DNA of 64,000 nt, taken from the NCBI GenBank assembly GCA_028532985.1, contig JANCIK010000011.1, forward strand, positions 1,550,001 to 1,614,000, read 5' to 3'. Origin of the DNA: Stropharia rugosoannulata. Taxonomy: Eukaryota; Basidiomycota; Agaricomycetes; Agaricales; Strophariaceae. The stretch's first letter is position 1. The number at the start of each line of letters is the position of its first letter. The notes beneath the pieces are model-generated. The model was not told where the DNA came from, made no database searches, and saw only the letters and a program-made list of their open reading frames with translations. The position numbers and the translations under genes are program-made. This document shows positions 35,411-48,160 of this stretch, one piece after another.

Positions 35411-38400
35411 ATGCTGACGCTGACGCCCGGGTCCGCCTGCGACGTCTGCGCGGAGGAGTACGCCCCCGCCCGCCTCCCCCACTCCATCCCCTGCGGTCAC
35501 GTCCTCTGCGCTCCCTGCGCACACACTATAGTCGAGAAGACCCCCGCACGCCTCGCTCCCGCCTGCCCATTCTGCCGCGACGTTTTCGCCCGCGACGGCC
35601 TCCGCCCCGTCCGCCTTGACTTTCCCCCTTCCTCCGCCGCACGCACACAGGCTTCAGTCCCCCTCGCAGACCCCGCCCCTGCGTTCCTCCAGCGGCCCCT
35701 TCCCTACTCCCAACCTCCCGCACCCGCACGCACGCGCCCCGAGGTGCGCCGCCTCGAAGACAAGGTCTCGCGCATCGCCGCCAAAAAGTGTTCCGTCGAA
35801 GAGGTTTCTGCGCTCTACAAAGAACTCGAGGAGTGGTTGCTTGCAGAGAAGGACGATCAGGTGCGTCGTTTCTTTTTTAGATCACCCCCTAAGCTGCTAA
35901 CGCTACCCCGCGCGCAGACGTCCTCGCTATTCCTCAGCGCCGCCCTCCTCCGCGCTATCCTCATGAACCACCAGTCCCACTCCGAGGCGAGCAAGGCCGC
36001 GCGCACGGCTGATGCTGCCCTCCGCCATAGAATCGACGAGCTTGATGTTAACAACTCCCGCCTCGATGCAGAGCTTAAAAGGTGCGTTACTCCCTCCCTT
36101 TCTTTCTTTCTTTCTTTGTCCCTTCCTTTCCCTTTCTCCTCCCTTCCTTCCTTTGTCCTTTCCCTTCCTCCTGCCTTTACTTTCCCCCCATTCACAATCC
36201 ACCCAACCCAACCCACCCGCCTCCGCCCTGCGCGCACGCCACCCAATTTTTTTTCCCTATTCGCCGCATCTGTCCGGAGTCCGGACATAGCGCTATAAAA
36301 AGCGCTTCATCATCACATCTATTCATTACATCACAACCCATTCATTACAAAGCCAAAGCGCGCTGCCACACCTTGACAAGGCCCTGTGCCGAACCTTGAC
36401 AAAGTGCCAAAGACTGGAGTCATGGTGTCTAAACATGGCACGGCGCGCGCTTTTCGAGTTGTACACCATTCCAATACAATACAAAGCGCCCAATCCAACC
36501 CTATACCCTTCGGGTGCCTGGGCTGGTTTTGATGGTGCTAACAGTGCTATTTTGGTGTATGGTTGCATTTTTGCTTGTTGGTTGCGTGGATTTGGCGTGG
36601 TTGCATTTTTGGTGTATGGTTGCATTTTTGTTGGACGGGTGCATTCTATACCGATTTCTGACTCGCGGTGATGGGCATCTGTCTGATGTGTGCTCTGTTC
36701 GGGCGATGGTTTGTTCGGGTGCCGTTTTTGGATTTGGGTTTGGATTTGGTGCGGATTTGGAGAGGGTGTGATGGGATGGGATGTGATTGCGTATGCTCGG
36801 ACGCCATGCGGGTGCGGGTGGTGGTGGTGGTGGTGGTGGTATGGTCGGGGTGGAGAGGATTGGTGTGCGCGTCGCGCTGTTGCTGTGATATTTGGAGAGG
36901 TTGAGGACTGCGCGCACGCGCTGTAGGGAGGTGGAGGGAGTTTGCGGTGGATTGGTATTGATATTGATTTTTCCTTGGTTTTACTTTTACTTTTCTTCTC
37001 TTTCTCTCTCTCTTTCCCTCTCCCATCTTCGCTTTCTCTTCCCATCTTCAATTTCTTCATCTTCATCCCATCTCACTTCATCTTCATCCCACCTCACTTC
37101 ACCCATTTTCATTCCATTTCTCAATTTTATCTCTTATCCCCGTGAACCCGCGCTGACTTCATTCTTCCCCTTTTTCTGTTCTCTTCTCACGCCCGCCCGC
37201 CGTCGCCGCGTTTGGAATCGCGCCTTCGCACGCACTCCTCTTTCGCACGCACTCCTGAAATGCGTCCTGAAATGCGCCTCCTTCTCACGCCCTCCTCCTT
37301 CGCACGCTCGCGCCGATGCCGGCTTACGCGTCCTCCTCGCCTACTCCTACTACCTCCGCCGTCGGCGCATGTGCACTGCATTACGCTTATGCATCACGCC
37401 GGTATACGTATGCACCGTGCATAATCGGTACGCGTCATGTATATGCATAATTGGTAATACAGACAACGCACGCAATACAATGCTAAAGCGCAAGAGTGCG
37501 CCGCGCTGCGCACGGAGGTGAGCCAGCTCCGCGCGCTCGCGTCGACTCTCGGCGGCGCCTCTGCGGATTTGCCCCCGCCTACTCCTGCTGCGCCCGTTAC
37601 TCCTGGAGGGAGTGCGGCAGCGACTCCGGCCTCGACTTATACTTCCCCGGCGTCGTCGTATACTACCCCAACCTCGTCAAGTTCTGCGTACACCGCGCCT
37701 TCGGTATATTCGACGTACACGACGACGACTGCTACGACGGCGGCGACTAGCGCGTACACGTATGGCGCTGCGTCGCAGCCTGCCTCTCGTCCTACTTCCC
37801 TCCCGACTTCGCCTACGATCGCACCGCCTGCGTTTAGCTTTAATCCTGCTGCGAATTCCAGCGCGAATGGGGCTTCGCCGTCGGCGCCGGGTTCAGGTTC
37901 GAATAATGCTTCAGCTTCCAACTCCAATTCCAACTCTGCCTCGACGACTGCGGGCGCTTCCGCGTCGGCGTCTGCTAGTGCCTCCGCCGCCGCCTCCCTC
38001 GCGCGGTTCAACTCATTACACGTACACGGGCACGGTCGGTCCGCCTCTGCCTCCTTCCCCACTTCTTCATCGACGCCGTTCTCGAGCGCTTCTACATCTG
38101 CCGCGGCTGAGCATCCTATATCGCCGAACAGGCGGAGTCATACGCCCGGCCCGTCGTCGAGCAGTGCGTCGGAGCATGCGCATGCGCATCCTGCGCTGGG
38201 GAGGCGGAGTCATACACCTGGACCGTCCTCTTCCTCGTCTTACAGCCACACGCACGCGCACTCGGTGGCGCATAGTCATAGCTACTCGTATTCGCAGAGT
38301 CATCGGAGCCATACGCCTGCGATGGGGGTTAGTAGCGCTAGTGCTAGTGCGAGTGCTGCGCCGACGAGTAGTGCGAGCGCGAGTGCGAGTATACCGGCGT

Positions 38401-39128
38401 CGGCGTCTGCACCACCGAGAAGTCATACGCCTGCACCGACGAGCAGCGCGAGCGCCGCCGCTGCCGCGCACGCGCGGAGTCATACACCTGCACCGCCCGT
38501 CCCGCCCGTGCCTGCGCGGTACGCGAGTACCCCCGCCCCGTCGCCTGCTCGAGGGGGCGCAACGCCCGCTCCGTCGCCTGCGAGACACGCGAGTACCCCC
38601 GCGCCAGGTGGGATGACGTCGCCGTCGCGCACGCCGGCGCCTGGGTACACCGGGTACACCGGATACGGTGGTGCGTATGCTCAAGGGATAAACACGCGCT
38701 CGCATACCCCTGCCCCGCCGCCCCCGCCTGCTGCGATGCGCTCGCAGACGCATACGCCTGCGCCGCCTATGATTGTACCGCCGAAACCGAGGAGGTTGAG
38801 TGTGAGTGGGGCGAGTGCGTATGCGCATCATGGGCATGGGCATGGGCATGGGCATCATAACCATAATGTGTACGCTAGCGCGAATGGGTATGGAGGAGGG
38901 GGCACGCCGCCGCGGATGATGACGCGCTCGACGAGCGATGAGAAGGCGGAGGCGCAGGCGGCGCATGCTGCCGCGCAGCAACAGTTTGGTGCTGGTGGTG
39001 GTGGAGGTGGTGGTGGAGGAGGAGGGCAGCATCAGCGCTGGTTGCCGCCGAGTCTGAGCCTTGGTGTGGATGAGAAGGTGCGCAGCGCGTCGCGTGCTGG
39101 TGCGGGGCCTGTTGGTGTTCGGGGGTAG
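35411..39128 (+). CDS. RING-finger / coiled-coil protein 1 with SHTP-repeat low-complexity tail (putative E3 ligase)
   Basis: Three exons: 35411-35860, 35918-36081 and 37463-39128, in phase. The RING (C3HC4) begins at residue 10: CDVC, then CGHVLCAPC and CPFC. Residues about 110-230 are helical and coiled-coil: VRRLEDKVSRIAAKKCSVEE, IDELDVNNSRLDAELK, then after the intron QYNAKAQECAALRTEVSQLR. The remaining part of over 500 residues is disordered, rich in Ser, Ala, Pro and Thr. It has six RSHTP motifs, a His-Gly stretch HHGHGHGHGHHNHN and a Gly run, ending ASRAGAGPVGVRG with TAG at 39126-39128. The RING type suggests ubiquitin ligase activity. Two paralogs follow at 52.4 and 62.9 kb. The 1381-nt intron is very long for this window; the join is supported by phase and the coiled-coil continuation, but a shorter gene is possible. 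Confidence 0.78.
36550..36630. repeat. 24-nt direct repeat inside the intron
   Basis: Two perfect copies of a 24-nt unit containing GGTGTATGGTTGCATTTTTG lie at 36550-36573 and 36607-36630. Confidence 0.75.
36810..36840. repeat. GGT/GGTGCG simple repeat
   Basis: GGGTGCGGG units pass into about eight perfect GGT triplets. Confidence 0.75.
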
Positions 39129-42100
39129 GCGTTGTTTGGAGTGAGGAGCGAGAGGAGTGAGGAAGAACAGGAGCGACGAGGAAGAAGAAGAGGAGGAAGA
39201 GAAAAGTAACCCCGAGAAAAGAAACGCGGCCGCCCGGAAAACAATATAACGAAGATTAGAAGAGGAGGGCGGCCGCCCTGTGCATGATTACGAACGAATT
39301 TTGACGACGCGATGAAGATGATGATGAAGATGAAGATTTTTGTTATGACCCCCACCCCGATCCCGACTGACACCCGCTTGCCCGCCCACCTAACCCATCC
39401 CAACCTGACACAAACACCCGCCAACTCAACCCACTATACCACCCAACCCTGATCCGCTTGTGCATATATTTTATTGGCATTGTCCAATGCTGTTGCTCTT
39501 CTTCCGCCTCCCTTTTGAACCACTTACCGATCTGACGACTCGACCGACCGATGGACGACCTTCCTGCCCACCTACCCACCGAACCACTAACCATTTGATC
39601 TCCTGACCCATCTGACCCTATAACCCCAGTTTTGTGACTCCTTTGCCCGCCAGACTTTGAGACTCTGATTCTAGTTCTTTTTCTGAATTAATATACCACC
39701 ACCACCACCACAGCCGACTCGAGTCGAGTCGAGTCTGGCAGCTACATAGCTATTCTATTAATCTTCCTTCCTCCTCCTCTTTTTCTCCGAGTTCTGAATG
39801 TTCATATACTTTTCTGATTGTCCGTGTCATTCTCACTTCTGATTGTCCATACCATCCATCCATCCACATTCCTGTCCTGTCCCATCATCATTGTCCCATA
39901 TCCCCCCTTTCCCTTCCATTTTTTCATTGCTCATCTCCAATTTTCTTTTTCCACTCATCTCTCGCCTGCCTGCCTGCCTGCAACTCTGTATCGATTGCCC
40001 TTGCTTTCTCTTTCTCTCTCTCTCTCTATCTCGGCTGCATTCTCGTGCTCTGGATATACCTACCCTGCGTACTTATCTGCCTACGTACCTACGTACCTAC
40101 TTACTCTATGCCTGCATGCATACGTATATACATACCCCGTTTCGATGTGTTCATTCTGTTTTGTCTCGATGCGTCCTTTCCGTTCCGATGATACATACCG
40201 CTCCGCCCGCGCTCGCCGTTAGTTTCTGCGGCCGTTCGGTGTTTGATGTTCGGTTGTTGTGTGCGGGGTACAGCTGTGCTGTCCTGCGTACGCGCGCGCG
40301 TTGTTCTCTTTCATTTTCTCGTCTTTGTTTTCGCTTAGTGTGGTGCGTTATATGCGTCTATCGTGGTTATATGGGCTCATAGATTGACTGACTGCGCATT
40401 TTTGCTTGCATATTTTGTTTTGCAGCTCACAGATTAACCGTTGTCGATCATCGGTACCCACCCACCCACTTACCTCCAGCTTCGATCGCCCGCGTTGCCA
40501 CGAACGCCGAATGAAATATACACAACTGAACTAAACTAAAAAGAAGGACAGAGATCAGCTGCACAGGTAGAACTCGCCTCGCTGGCTGGCTCCTTGGTGT
40601 GTATGATGCATGTACCACCCCTTCGCCCCTCGTCACCTCCGTCACCTTGCTTCACGTAGCACCACCCACGTCCCACCCCCCTCACCTACCACACGGAATA
40701 CATCACCTCGCCATTGACTTGGCCCAATACATCACTACCATCGTCATCATCATCTTTCTTCGTACATCACCTTGTCACCCACCCCACCGTACACCTATAA
40801 TAACCGCACCCCAAACATATCCATATTCATGAACGAACATAGCCATAAGGCCGCAAACGTGCGTCGATCGCACTGTGCGCTGTCCCTGGCTGGGTGTTGA
40901 CGGTGGCATCGGTTGATCCGCGGGCTCTTGGGTCGGTCGTTTCCTAGTGCTCACTCCCGCTTCCTTTGTGCGGTGATGATGATGGTGGCGGTCTTTTCTT
41001 TTCTTTGTTTGTTGTTTAGGATTAGCACGGCACTGGTTGTACTGCTGCGACTGCGCGCGCGCCGAATCGAATGAATGGACTGGATGATACATTGCGGACT
41101 CGACGTCAACCGTCGCGGAGCACAAACACAAGTCGCGCAATCTCAACTCGGACTCGGCGTGCGCATATCCGGATTCACAAACAAAAACATCGGTGTAACG
41201 CGACTCGCAAAACGCAAATAAACAATAGCGCCCCGGACGAGCCGCCATCGATATCGATGTCCAGTGCACCCGACCACGGTCTGGCTGTCATTGACGACAC
41301 AATAAAAATATTGACATCGAAATACAAAACAAAACAATACCCATCTCCATTCCGCCCCCGCCCATCGCTCCGTCGTCTTGTCGGGTTCTTGTTCCGTCTC
41401 GAGTTCCACCCTACTGCTCCCATCCCCAATCCAGCTCCAGCCTCAGCACAGATACAAGTAGGTACACGCCCAGCCAGTGCGCTCCAGTCCGGGCTATAAT
41501 TACACGCCACATCTAATCGCATATCGCGTATCGCCAATCCGCTCCCTTATCGACGCGCGATCTGGGGCTGGTGACACTATCGATGCCGATGAGGTGACGG
41601 TGTGATAGTATCGCGAGTATTGTGATGATGAGGATGAAGATGCGGCTGTGCGTTCTGTGTCTGGACTACATCGCTCGCTGGCGACTGTCTGCATGTCTAT
41701 GTCTATGCCTGTCTGTCTATGTCGAGGCGTTTGCCTATTTATGCGGTCTGCGCTAGATAGACGTAGACGTAGATGTAGATGGTGCGTAGACCGAGACTAG
41801 ACGCCTGTGTGCGTAGACCGGTTGCTTGCTTGTTGCCCAGTGATTCCCTTTTTTGTCTTTCTCTTTTTCCGCTCTCAAGTTCCACTGCTACTGTCCCATA
41901 GAATTTTCCTTTTCCTTTCTTTTCTCCATCCGCCTCACGACCTCTATTTAATTACCCCGCCGCCGTGGTTACGCATTTGTCTGGTATTATACTCCATCCT
42001 ATTCTATTGTATTGCGCTCTTGTTTCTATGCCTGCTATCTTCCCCTTTCTGCACTTACTATTACTTCCTCTATCCCGCCCATGCCTGATATTTTCCTTCC

Positions 42101-45100
42101 CATCCCACGCCCGCCCCACTTTCTTCCTGTCTTCTATGCCTGTGTCTCTGCCCCTGTCTGTCCGTGCCTGCTTGTCTGACTGCCTTTTCTGCTCGCATGG
42201 AGCGCGCTACTGTTACGCCGCCCTGCCCTGGCCCTGCTGTCCCCGTACCACCTCGCCCGCTGCCCGCCCGCCTGGTCCACCCCCAAAAAAGTCACCTACG
42301 CGACGCTTCACGTCTTCGAGTCAACCTTCTTCGTGTTCTAAAATCACCCTTCGATCGTGCATTGTATCGTATTGTATATGTACCACCACGCCCCCTCCTC
42401 GACCTCACCCGCAGCACCTGCCTCCGCACCTCTTACTGCACTCGCACCCGCACCCCACGCCACCGCTGCCCCGTTATGCCTTATTCACGCACACTTACGC
42501 CCTCACCCATGCTACGCTACGACATATGCACGATCCCCGATCCCCGCGTTGCGCCACATAGCGCGACGCGACGCGGTCCATTACTGGTATTTATTCAACC
42601 GCATACTGGTATTTATTCCACACTACTGGTATTTATTACACGCGCCCTGCCTCCGCCCCTGGCACGCTGGGCGCAGTATGATATAGTTGGGCGTCGAGTA
42701 ACATAAATTATTCCCGGCGGTGGTCGTCTTGGTAGACCGGATGGATAGACTGGTGTGCATGCCAGTAGAGCTGTTTTCGGAGTGTACGTAGATGTGTACG
42801 GAGTACTTTAGACCGAGGAGGGAGCTGGTTAGTACATTATACTTACGACTTTGTTTGTATTGTAGACATTTTTGTTATTAATTAATGTTAACTCGATTCT
42901 TGATTTCTGAAGAGTGTAATCTCCGTGAGCTGGATGTAGTATACAAGACTGACGAAGAGGTAAGTATTTGGGCATTGCTTCTGTTCTGGAGAACAGTGGC
43001 ATGCTCGTGTTCATGTTAGCCACCGTGCGTAATTAAGAGTACAAATATTTGCTTCATTGAGGAGGGCCATTATTCAACGTTCCGGCTTTAATGTCACAAG
43101 GTAGCGGGGCATCATTGAATCTGCCAATGAACATGGGACACTTAGAACATGGAGAATGTTTTGCCCAGATGAAGGCGAGTCTCCGTGTCGGACGGCCTGC
43201 TAGTAATTTGGTAAAATATATTATGGCGGGGAAATGAACTGTCCATAAGCAGCCGCCTGCGGTGTATATGAATTGCAGTCGATTCAAGGTTGGTCAGTTG
43301 TCAATGTATAGTGCAAACCGGGCGCTGAGCTAAAGAAAAGCTGACAGACATGAATGAGTGAATACAGATGCACATTGTCTGCTTTTGTAATGGAAACCAG
43401 AAAGTGCAGTCTGGAGTGGGCAGAATGTCGAACAGCGGCGCCAGCCCAGTGGCAAAGTTGTTAATCTAAGCGCTCTATCTTTGGCGACCCAGTCACAGGC
43501 ACACAGGTACTACGTACATAGTGTGTCGTATGCAGAAGTCGAAGCCAGCCCATACTGACGCCGCTTGCCCCACCCGTGTCCTATGCGCGAGTAGGCGCGA
43601 GTCCGAGAGACGGCCGAATCAATTATAGCCGCCTGCACGCGGCGCGTCGTTCCCGGGTGCTGGCGCAGCGCCTGAGATAAGTGGCAGGTGGGTATACATA
43701 TGCCTACGTGCGCTAGCCGCAATCGCGCGTAGATGAGAAGTGCGGACACGCGGCTGCCTGCAGGCAGCCCGCCTGCGCTGCCGCGTCGCATGCGCGTGTT
43801 GGTGCGACTTCTGGGCTTTTTCTTGCACCATTACCACCCGGTCGTCCGCCGTACCCAGAGCTGGGCGCCGTAAGCTGTCTCCAGCGTCGGCCGAATAAAC
43901 TGGGAGCTGCGCCAGTAGCGTGAAGGGATCGGAGTGGGGCCCGCGGCTTTCAGGCGCTGCCAGGTAGACGCGGTGAGAATATGGCACCTTGCTTTTGCCT
44001 TTAGGGTGAACGGCGCATTGCGCAGACACGGGCCCCATAGAGCTTGATACGAGTGGCAATTTTGGATATCAGGTATCTTCGAACTGGGGGACAACTGATA
44101 CAGTGGGAGCGGAAGTACCACTTTCTGGAAATACTCGAACAGTACGTCCTTCTTCGCCGTCTTGCCACCTCCGGGCCTGTTGGCTGTGCTCTGAATATTA
44201 CTACGTACCAAGCTGGAACAGTAACGTTCCTGCACACCCCTTATCGACATCAAACGCCTTGAGGCGCCGATATTTGCTGCACCTTCAGCACTTTTTGCCA
44301 ATCCATACACCCCAGAGCAGGCTATCACTGGCAGCACGGCATGTAGTTGCTCCAAATACCTCAATAAAGTCAATTCTTCTGCAACGCAAACGTTATCTTT
44401 ACCGCAGCTCAGAAATCCAGAATCCCCAAATGACCCTATATCCGAGTTGTTGGTACAATCATGTCCGAACGCCGCACGCGAGTAAATAATCAAAACCATC
44501 CATCCCTACTACCACTTACGATCTCATAGTCTCAACTACGCGATGGCAGAAAGCACATTACTACCCTACATTACCACCGGTTGGAAAAACAAATTCCGAC
44601 AGTTGACATGGGAGGTATTGGGAGGTGCACTGAAGATCGTTTGTCGGTCGTGTGCAAAAATCTCTCAGTCAGACTCTGTCTTCTCAAGACTCAATTGCTT
44701 CACTGTCCGCGTTGGAGCACGTTTAATTGTTTTCCAAAAATTTGATATGTCATTAATCCGTAGCCCATAGTTCTGGTATGTTTTATTTCAGCCCCTACGC
44801 AGAGAAATTGTGATTGTTATTGCCCCATCTACTGGAAAATAGCAGCCTCGAGGCTGTCTTATCGCTATCGATACAGATAACGTCTGGATCTGTATAGCAC
44901 TGGATATGCACGCATACGTCGCTTCAATGTGCACTGCCTATGACGCCCATCGCTTACCTGTGACCGTGCGGATATCTCATAATACAAGCAATATTATTGT
45001 GCCGGAGTGGGCACCTGCTTCATTAATCTCAGTCCTGACATGATTTGTGCACAAGTAGTTTTTGGATTTACTGGGAAATGTTCTTGTGCAAGCTCGTACA

Positions 45101-45921
45101 AGCAAGTGCGTTACCTATAGCGCTCAGAGGAAATCATGCGGAAGCCCGATTCCGTTCCTCGCGAGCATTGCCTCGAGGCACGACTGGAGCGCGACCACTC
45201 ATCTTCACAACCGTTATGACCGAGTTCTTTTTAGCGACTTCGGAGAGTACGGGCCTGTACCGACCATAGGTCTGCTAATATCTCACTCGCTTAACAACCA
45301 ACAAAGTACTCATCGAACTCCAAGGCTTTAACTTTCGCGGACTCTATCTTATCTAAATGATGTGCACTGCAGCGTCATGGCCTGACTCATTGCACGAACC
45401 CTGGTATCACTAATGATGAATAAAGTACAATAGTCGGCAAACAATACATGCGCAGGCTGAAGCGCTTATAATTTGTCTGTCAGTGCGTACTGGAGCACTT
45501 TCAGCCTCGAGGTCGAGGGTAAAGGGTTTTGTTGACCGGGTCCCGTTCCCGAGGCCCGGCCTGGGCGGTCCCGCCAAAGAGCATGTAGGTCCCTGTCTTA
45601 CCTTTTCGGGAGCGACAATCTCAAATTGATGGCATCGCTGAAGGCACAAACAATCGAATTTGTCAGATTAGCAAACATGGTTATGTAGCAGCGGAAATCT
45701 TGGTACATCGTGTTTCGAGGATTACAACTGAAGTCCTTACAATCGGTTTTATCCATATTCGTTTATATTTTCTCAGTACGTGTACGTTTACTGACATTTG
45801 CAACGGAAAGTGGACGTTACTACTGTATATCAGTATGCTGATGCTTTTAAACTTTTCGACGTAGACAATAGTACACGGATTTTCGGACCGCTAAAGACAT
45901 TCACACACTATAGCTGACAAC
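39129..45921. other. Gene-poor 6.8 kb region, no supported gene
   Basis: The first 1.5 kb is rich in simple repeats (GAGTC at about 39713-39737, pyrimidine runs 39760-40060, CTAC runs near 40080). Frames of 200 codons at 41965-42561 and 222 codons at 43831-44499 show no domain or splice pattern and overlap frames on the other strand. A three-copy repeat lies at 42582-42638. The right end holds the 3' region of the P450 gene. Confidence 0.45.
42582..42638. repeat. Three-copy repeat TACTGGTATTTATTC
   Basis: Three copies of TACTGGTATTTATT are spaced 20-22 nt apart with differing short linkers. Confidence 0.75.
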
Positions 45922-48160
45922 TTAGGATTCAAACGCATTTTCCCTAATGAGAGCTTCAGCAGCGGCGCTTCGAGGTTTAATGCTACATTTAAATGGCACC
46001 GGGTAGCTGAGCAAAATATTAGCACACACAATGCAGGAAGCAATAGTACATTGCTTCAGGTTGAAGGACTCACGACAACAGTCCACTTGTCACCTCGGCC
46101 TTGAGTTTTACAGGCTTCCCGTTGTCGTCAGTCGGCGGTGTGATGTTATAAGCGGCGAGGACACAAGATATGATTGCGAAAAGCGAGTTATCGCTGAAGT
46201 GTCTTCCAGGGCACATTCTATACAGACGTTATAACATATCATGAATTTGTTAGCGTAAATGAGATCTTACCGTCTCCCAAAACCAAATGCTCCTGTATCT
46301 GGCTGTCTGACATTGGGGTCAAGCTGGCCATCAGGGCCTAGGTATCGCTCTGGCTGGTACTCTAAAGGGTCCTTAAAGACCGTGGGATCGTGAGTAATTG
46401 CCCTGAGACGAAGTGCTTTGATTCAGAAATCGTGTGAAAACAGAGTAGTTGCTTCTCACCATCCATTGCCTAAGACAACAGTTCCCTTCGGTATGAAATA
46501 TCCATTGTAGAAATCATCCTCAGTAGCCATGTGACCCACAGCTGTAGCAATGTTAGACATTGGCCATTTATGTAGCTATGCAGCTCACCAAGGGGAATGA
46601 TAGACTGCCATCTCATTGATTCCTTCACCATGGAGTTGATGTAAGGTAGCGAGTCACGGTCGCTAAATTCGGGGAGTCTGTCTCGGCCTACTACGGCATC
46701 TATCTCTGCTTGAGCTCGTTTCTGGACCTCTGGGTAAATGGCCATGGCAAGGAAAAAGGACTGCACCGCTGATACAGTCTGTTCACACCAGTTCACATGT
46801 AAGCGATTGAATACTCAGCAATGCCAAGGAGTTTTTACGCTTACTGTATCTGCTCCGGCTATTATAACAGAAGCTTTAGATGGAATATACTGCACACAAA
46901 TAGCGGGGCGATAACATACCGACGTAGCTAACCGCAGATACATTTTGTGCGATTTGTCTTTCTTCTTCCCATTGAGCATTTCGTTCCTCCGGCAGTTGTT
47001 CAATCAGAGTCGAAGCGAGACATGAAGTTTGGACACCGCCTTTTTGCTACGCGTCGTCAGCATTAGACCGGCCTTTTTAGTGAAAGGTATGTGTGGCTCA
47101 CCATCTGGGCCTCGACAAATTCAAACGGCTTCTTGTAAACTTCTTGGTTAATCCTCCTCCATTCATCTGCTTTACGCTTGAATGTGGCACCGGGGAACCA
47201 GCTTGGGATGTGCTTCAACCACGGCAGAAAGTCGACAAGGAATGTGCCTGGTACTCCTGCCTCAGCGAGCCCATAGAGAGCCGCTTCTGCGTTCAAAATA
47301 TAGGGATCATCGGAGTCTTTTACCGCAATGCCATACGCCACGTTCATGATCGTAGCTGCAAACGTGCTATAAATAGTGTCAGACCTAAATATAGACTGAA
47401 CACTTTTAATTTTATCTCACTGGCGAATATGATGCATGAAATTGTCTGGGGTGTGAAGTAAGCGAGCTAAAAACTTCTTGACCTCTCGCGTTTGTGCCGG
47501 CTGGTATTTCCAGACTGCAGTTGCATGGAAGTGCTCGTTGAATGTCCGACGGTGGCGTCGCCACCACGAGCCATAGGGCAACATTGCCATGTTGTACGTC
47601 CAGTCCATGCTGTCATAGTAATCCGTCAGAGGGATGCATTCTCGAGAAAAGTACAGAACCCACAGCTCAAGAACCATAGGCATGCGCATACGGTCTGAGT
47701 AGTTGAAAGATCTCTTCTCTAGCAAGTCTTGCACCCTTTCCAAGGTGTTCAGAACGAGAAAACGTTGGCCAAGCACCTCGAAGTAAATCATATCTCCTAG
47801 AAAACGAAGTTGTTCACCATGTCATGCAATACCGGACAGTCAAGACATACCGTAAGTCTTCGCCCATTCGTTGTACACTATCCATGGTTTCTCTATCGGT
47901 GCTTCAAACAAGGCACCTATGAGTGGATACCCTTTTGGACCCGGAGGAAGCGGTATGCCCTGTGGATTACGCCTGTAGTAGTCGACCCTACGCCTGGCAA
48001 GTAGTAGAAGTAGTATTCCTGCTATGAACGAGAAGGGGTGCTCAAAGAAAGCGACTGTAATCGATGTAAGAAGAGCCATAGAGCCAGAGAGGGGTGAGTA
48101 TGCAAAGGGCGATAAGAATGCTATTTGTACGCTGGCTGAAGACCCTACTTTGCCGAGCAT
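45922..48160 (-). CDS. Cytochrome P450 monooxygenase
   Basis: The gene has about ten exons. The N-terminus has a membrane anchor (HPFSFIAGILLLLLARRR) and the Pro-rich hinge GIPLPPGPKGYPLIG. Then come YFEVLGQRFLVLNTLERVQD, a C-helix WWRRHRRTFNEHFH, and the I-helix ASVIIAGADTT joined over an intron to VSAVQSFFLA. The K-helix ExxR is in VKESMRW, the PERF-type motif is PERYLGPDG, and the haem loop is FGFGRRICPGR with its Cys ligand. The last exon ends VPFKCSIKPRSAAAEAL and FES with TAA at 45922-45924. The protein is about 510 residues and should sit in the ER membrane, using a P450 reductase. Start 48160 gives 27 extra residues; ATG 48079 (MALLTSITVAFF) is an equally good alternative. Substrate and CYP family are not assigned. 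Confidence 0.88.

Larger units (their letters stand above)
36082..37462 (+). other. Unusually long intron of RING gene 1 (1381 nt)
   Basis: The donor is GTGCGT at 36082 and the acceptor AATACAG ends at 37462. Inside are a TATA-like CTATAAAAAG at 36294, a perfect 6-nt hairpin AGCGCT at 36289 and 36301, and inverted GCGCGC arms near 36354 and 36446. A 24-nt direct repeat lies at 36550 and 36607, a GGT run at 36810-36840 and a long pyrimidine tract at about 36985-37140. Other introns here are mostly 50-70 nt. An internal promoter or a small inserted element is possible. Confidence 0.5.

Noticed and set aside
37612..39032. Arg-rich frames of 334 and 321 codons on both strands over RING gene 1
   Set aside because: They are shadows of the low-complexity tail. 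The Ser/Pro/Thr frame continues the coiled coil in phase.
41965..42706. 180-198-codon plus-strand frames
   Set aside because: Pyrimidine-rich sequence gives Pro/Ser/Thr/Leu-rich frames in all phases at once. No start context or homology was seen.
43436..43505. tRNA-like stretch (GGCGCCAGCCCAGTGGC...)
   Set aside because: It has a D-arm-like start but no T-loop GTTCGA box and no cloverleaf.
43831..44499. 222-codon minus-strand frame
   Set aside because: No domain, signal or splice pattern, and frames on the other strand overlap it. It lies in a stretch where long chance frames are common.
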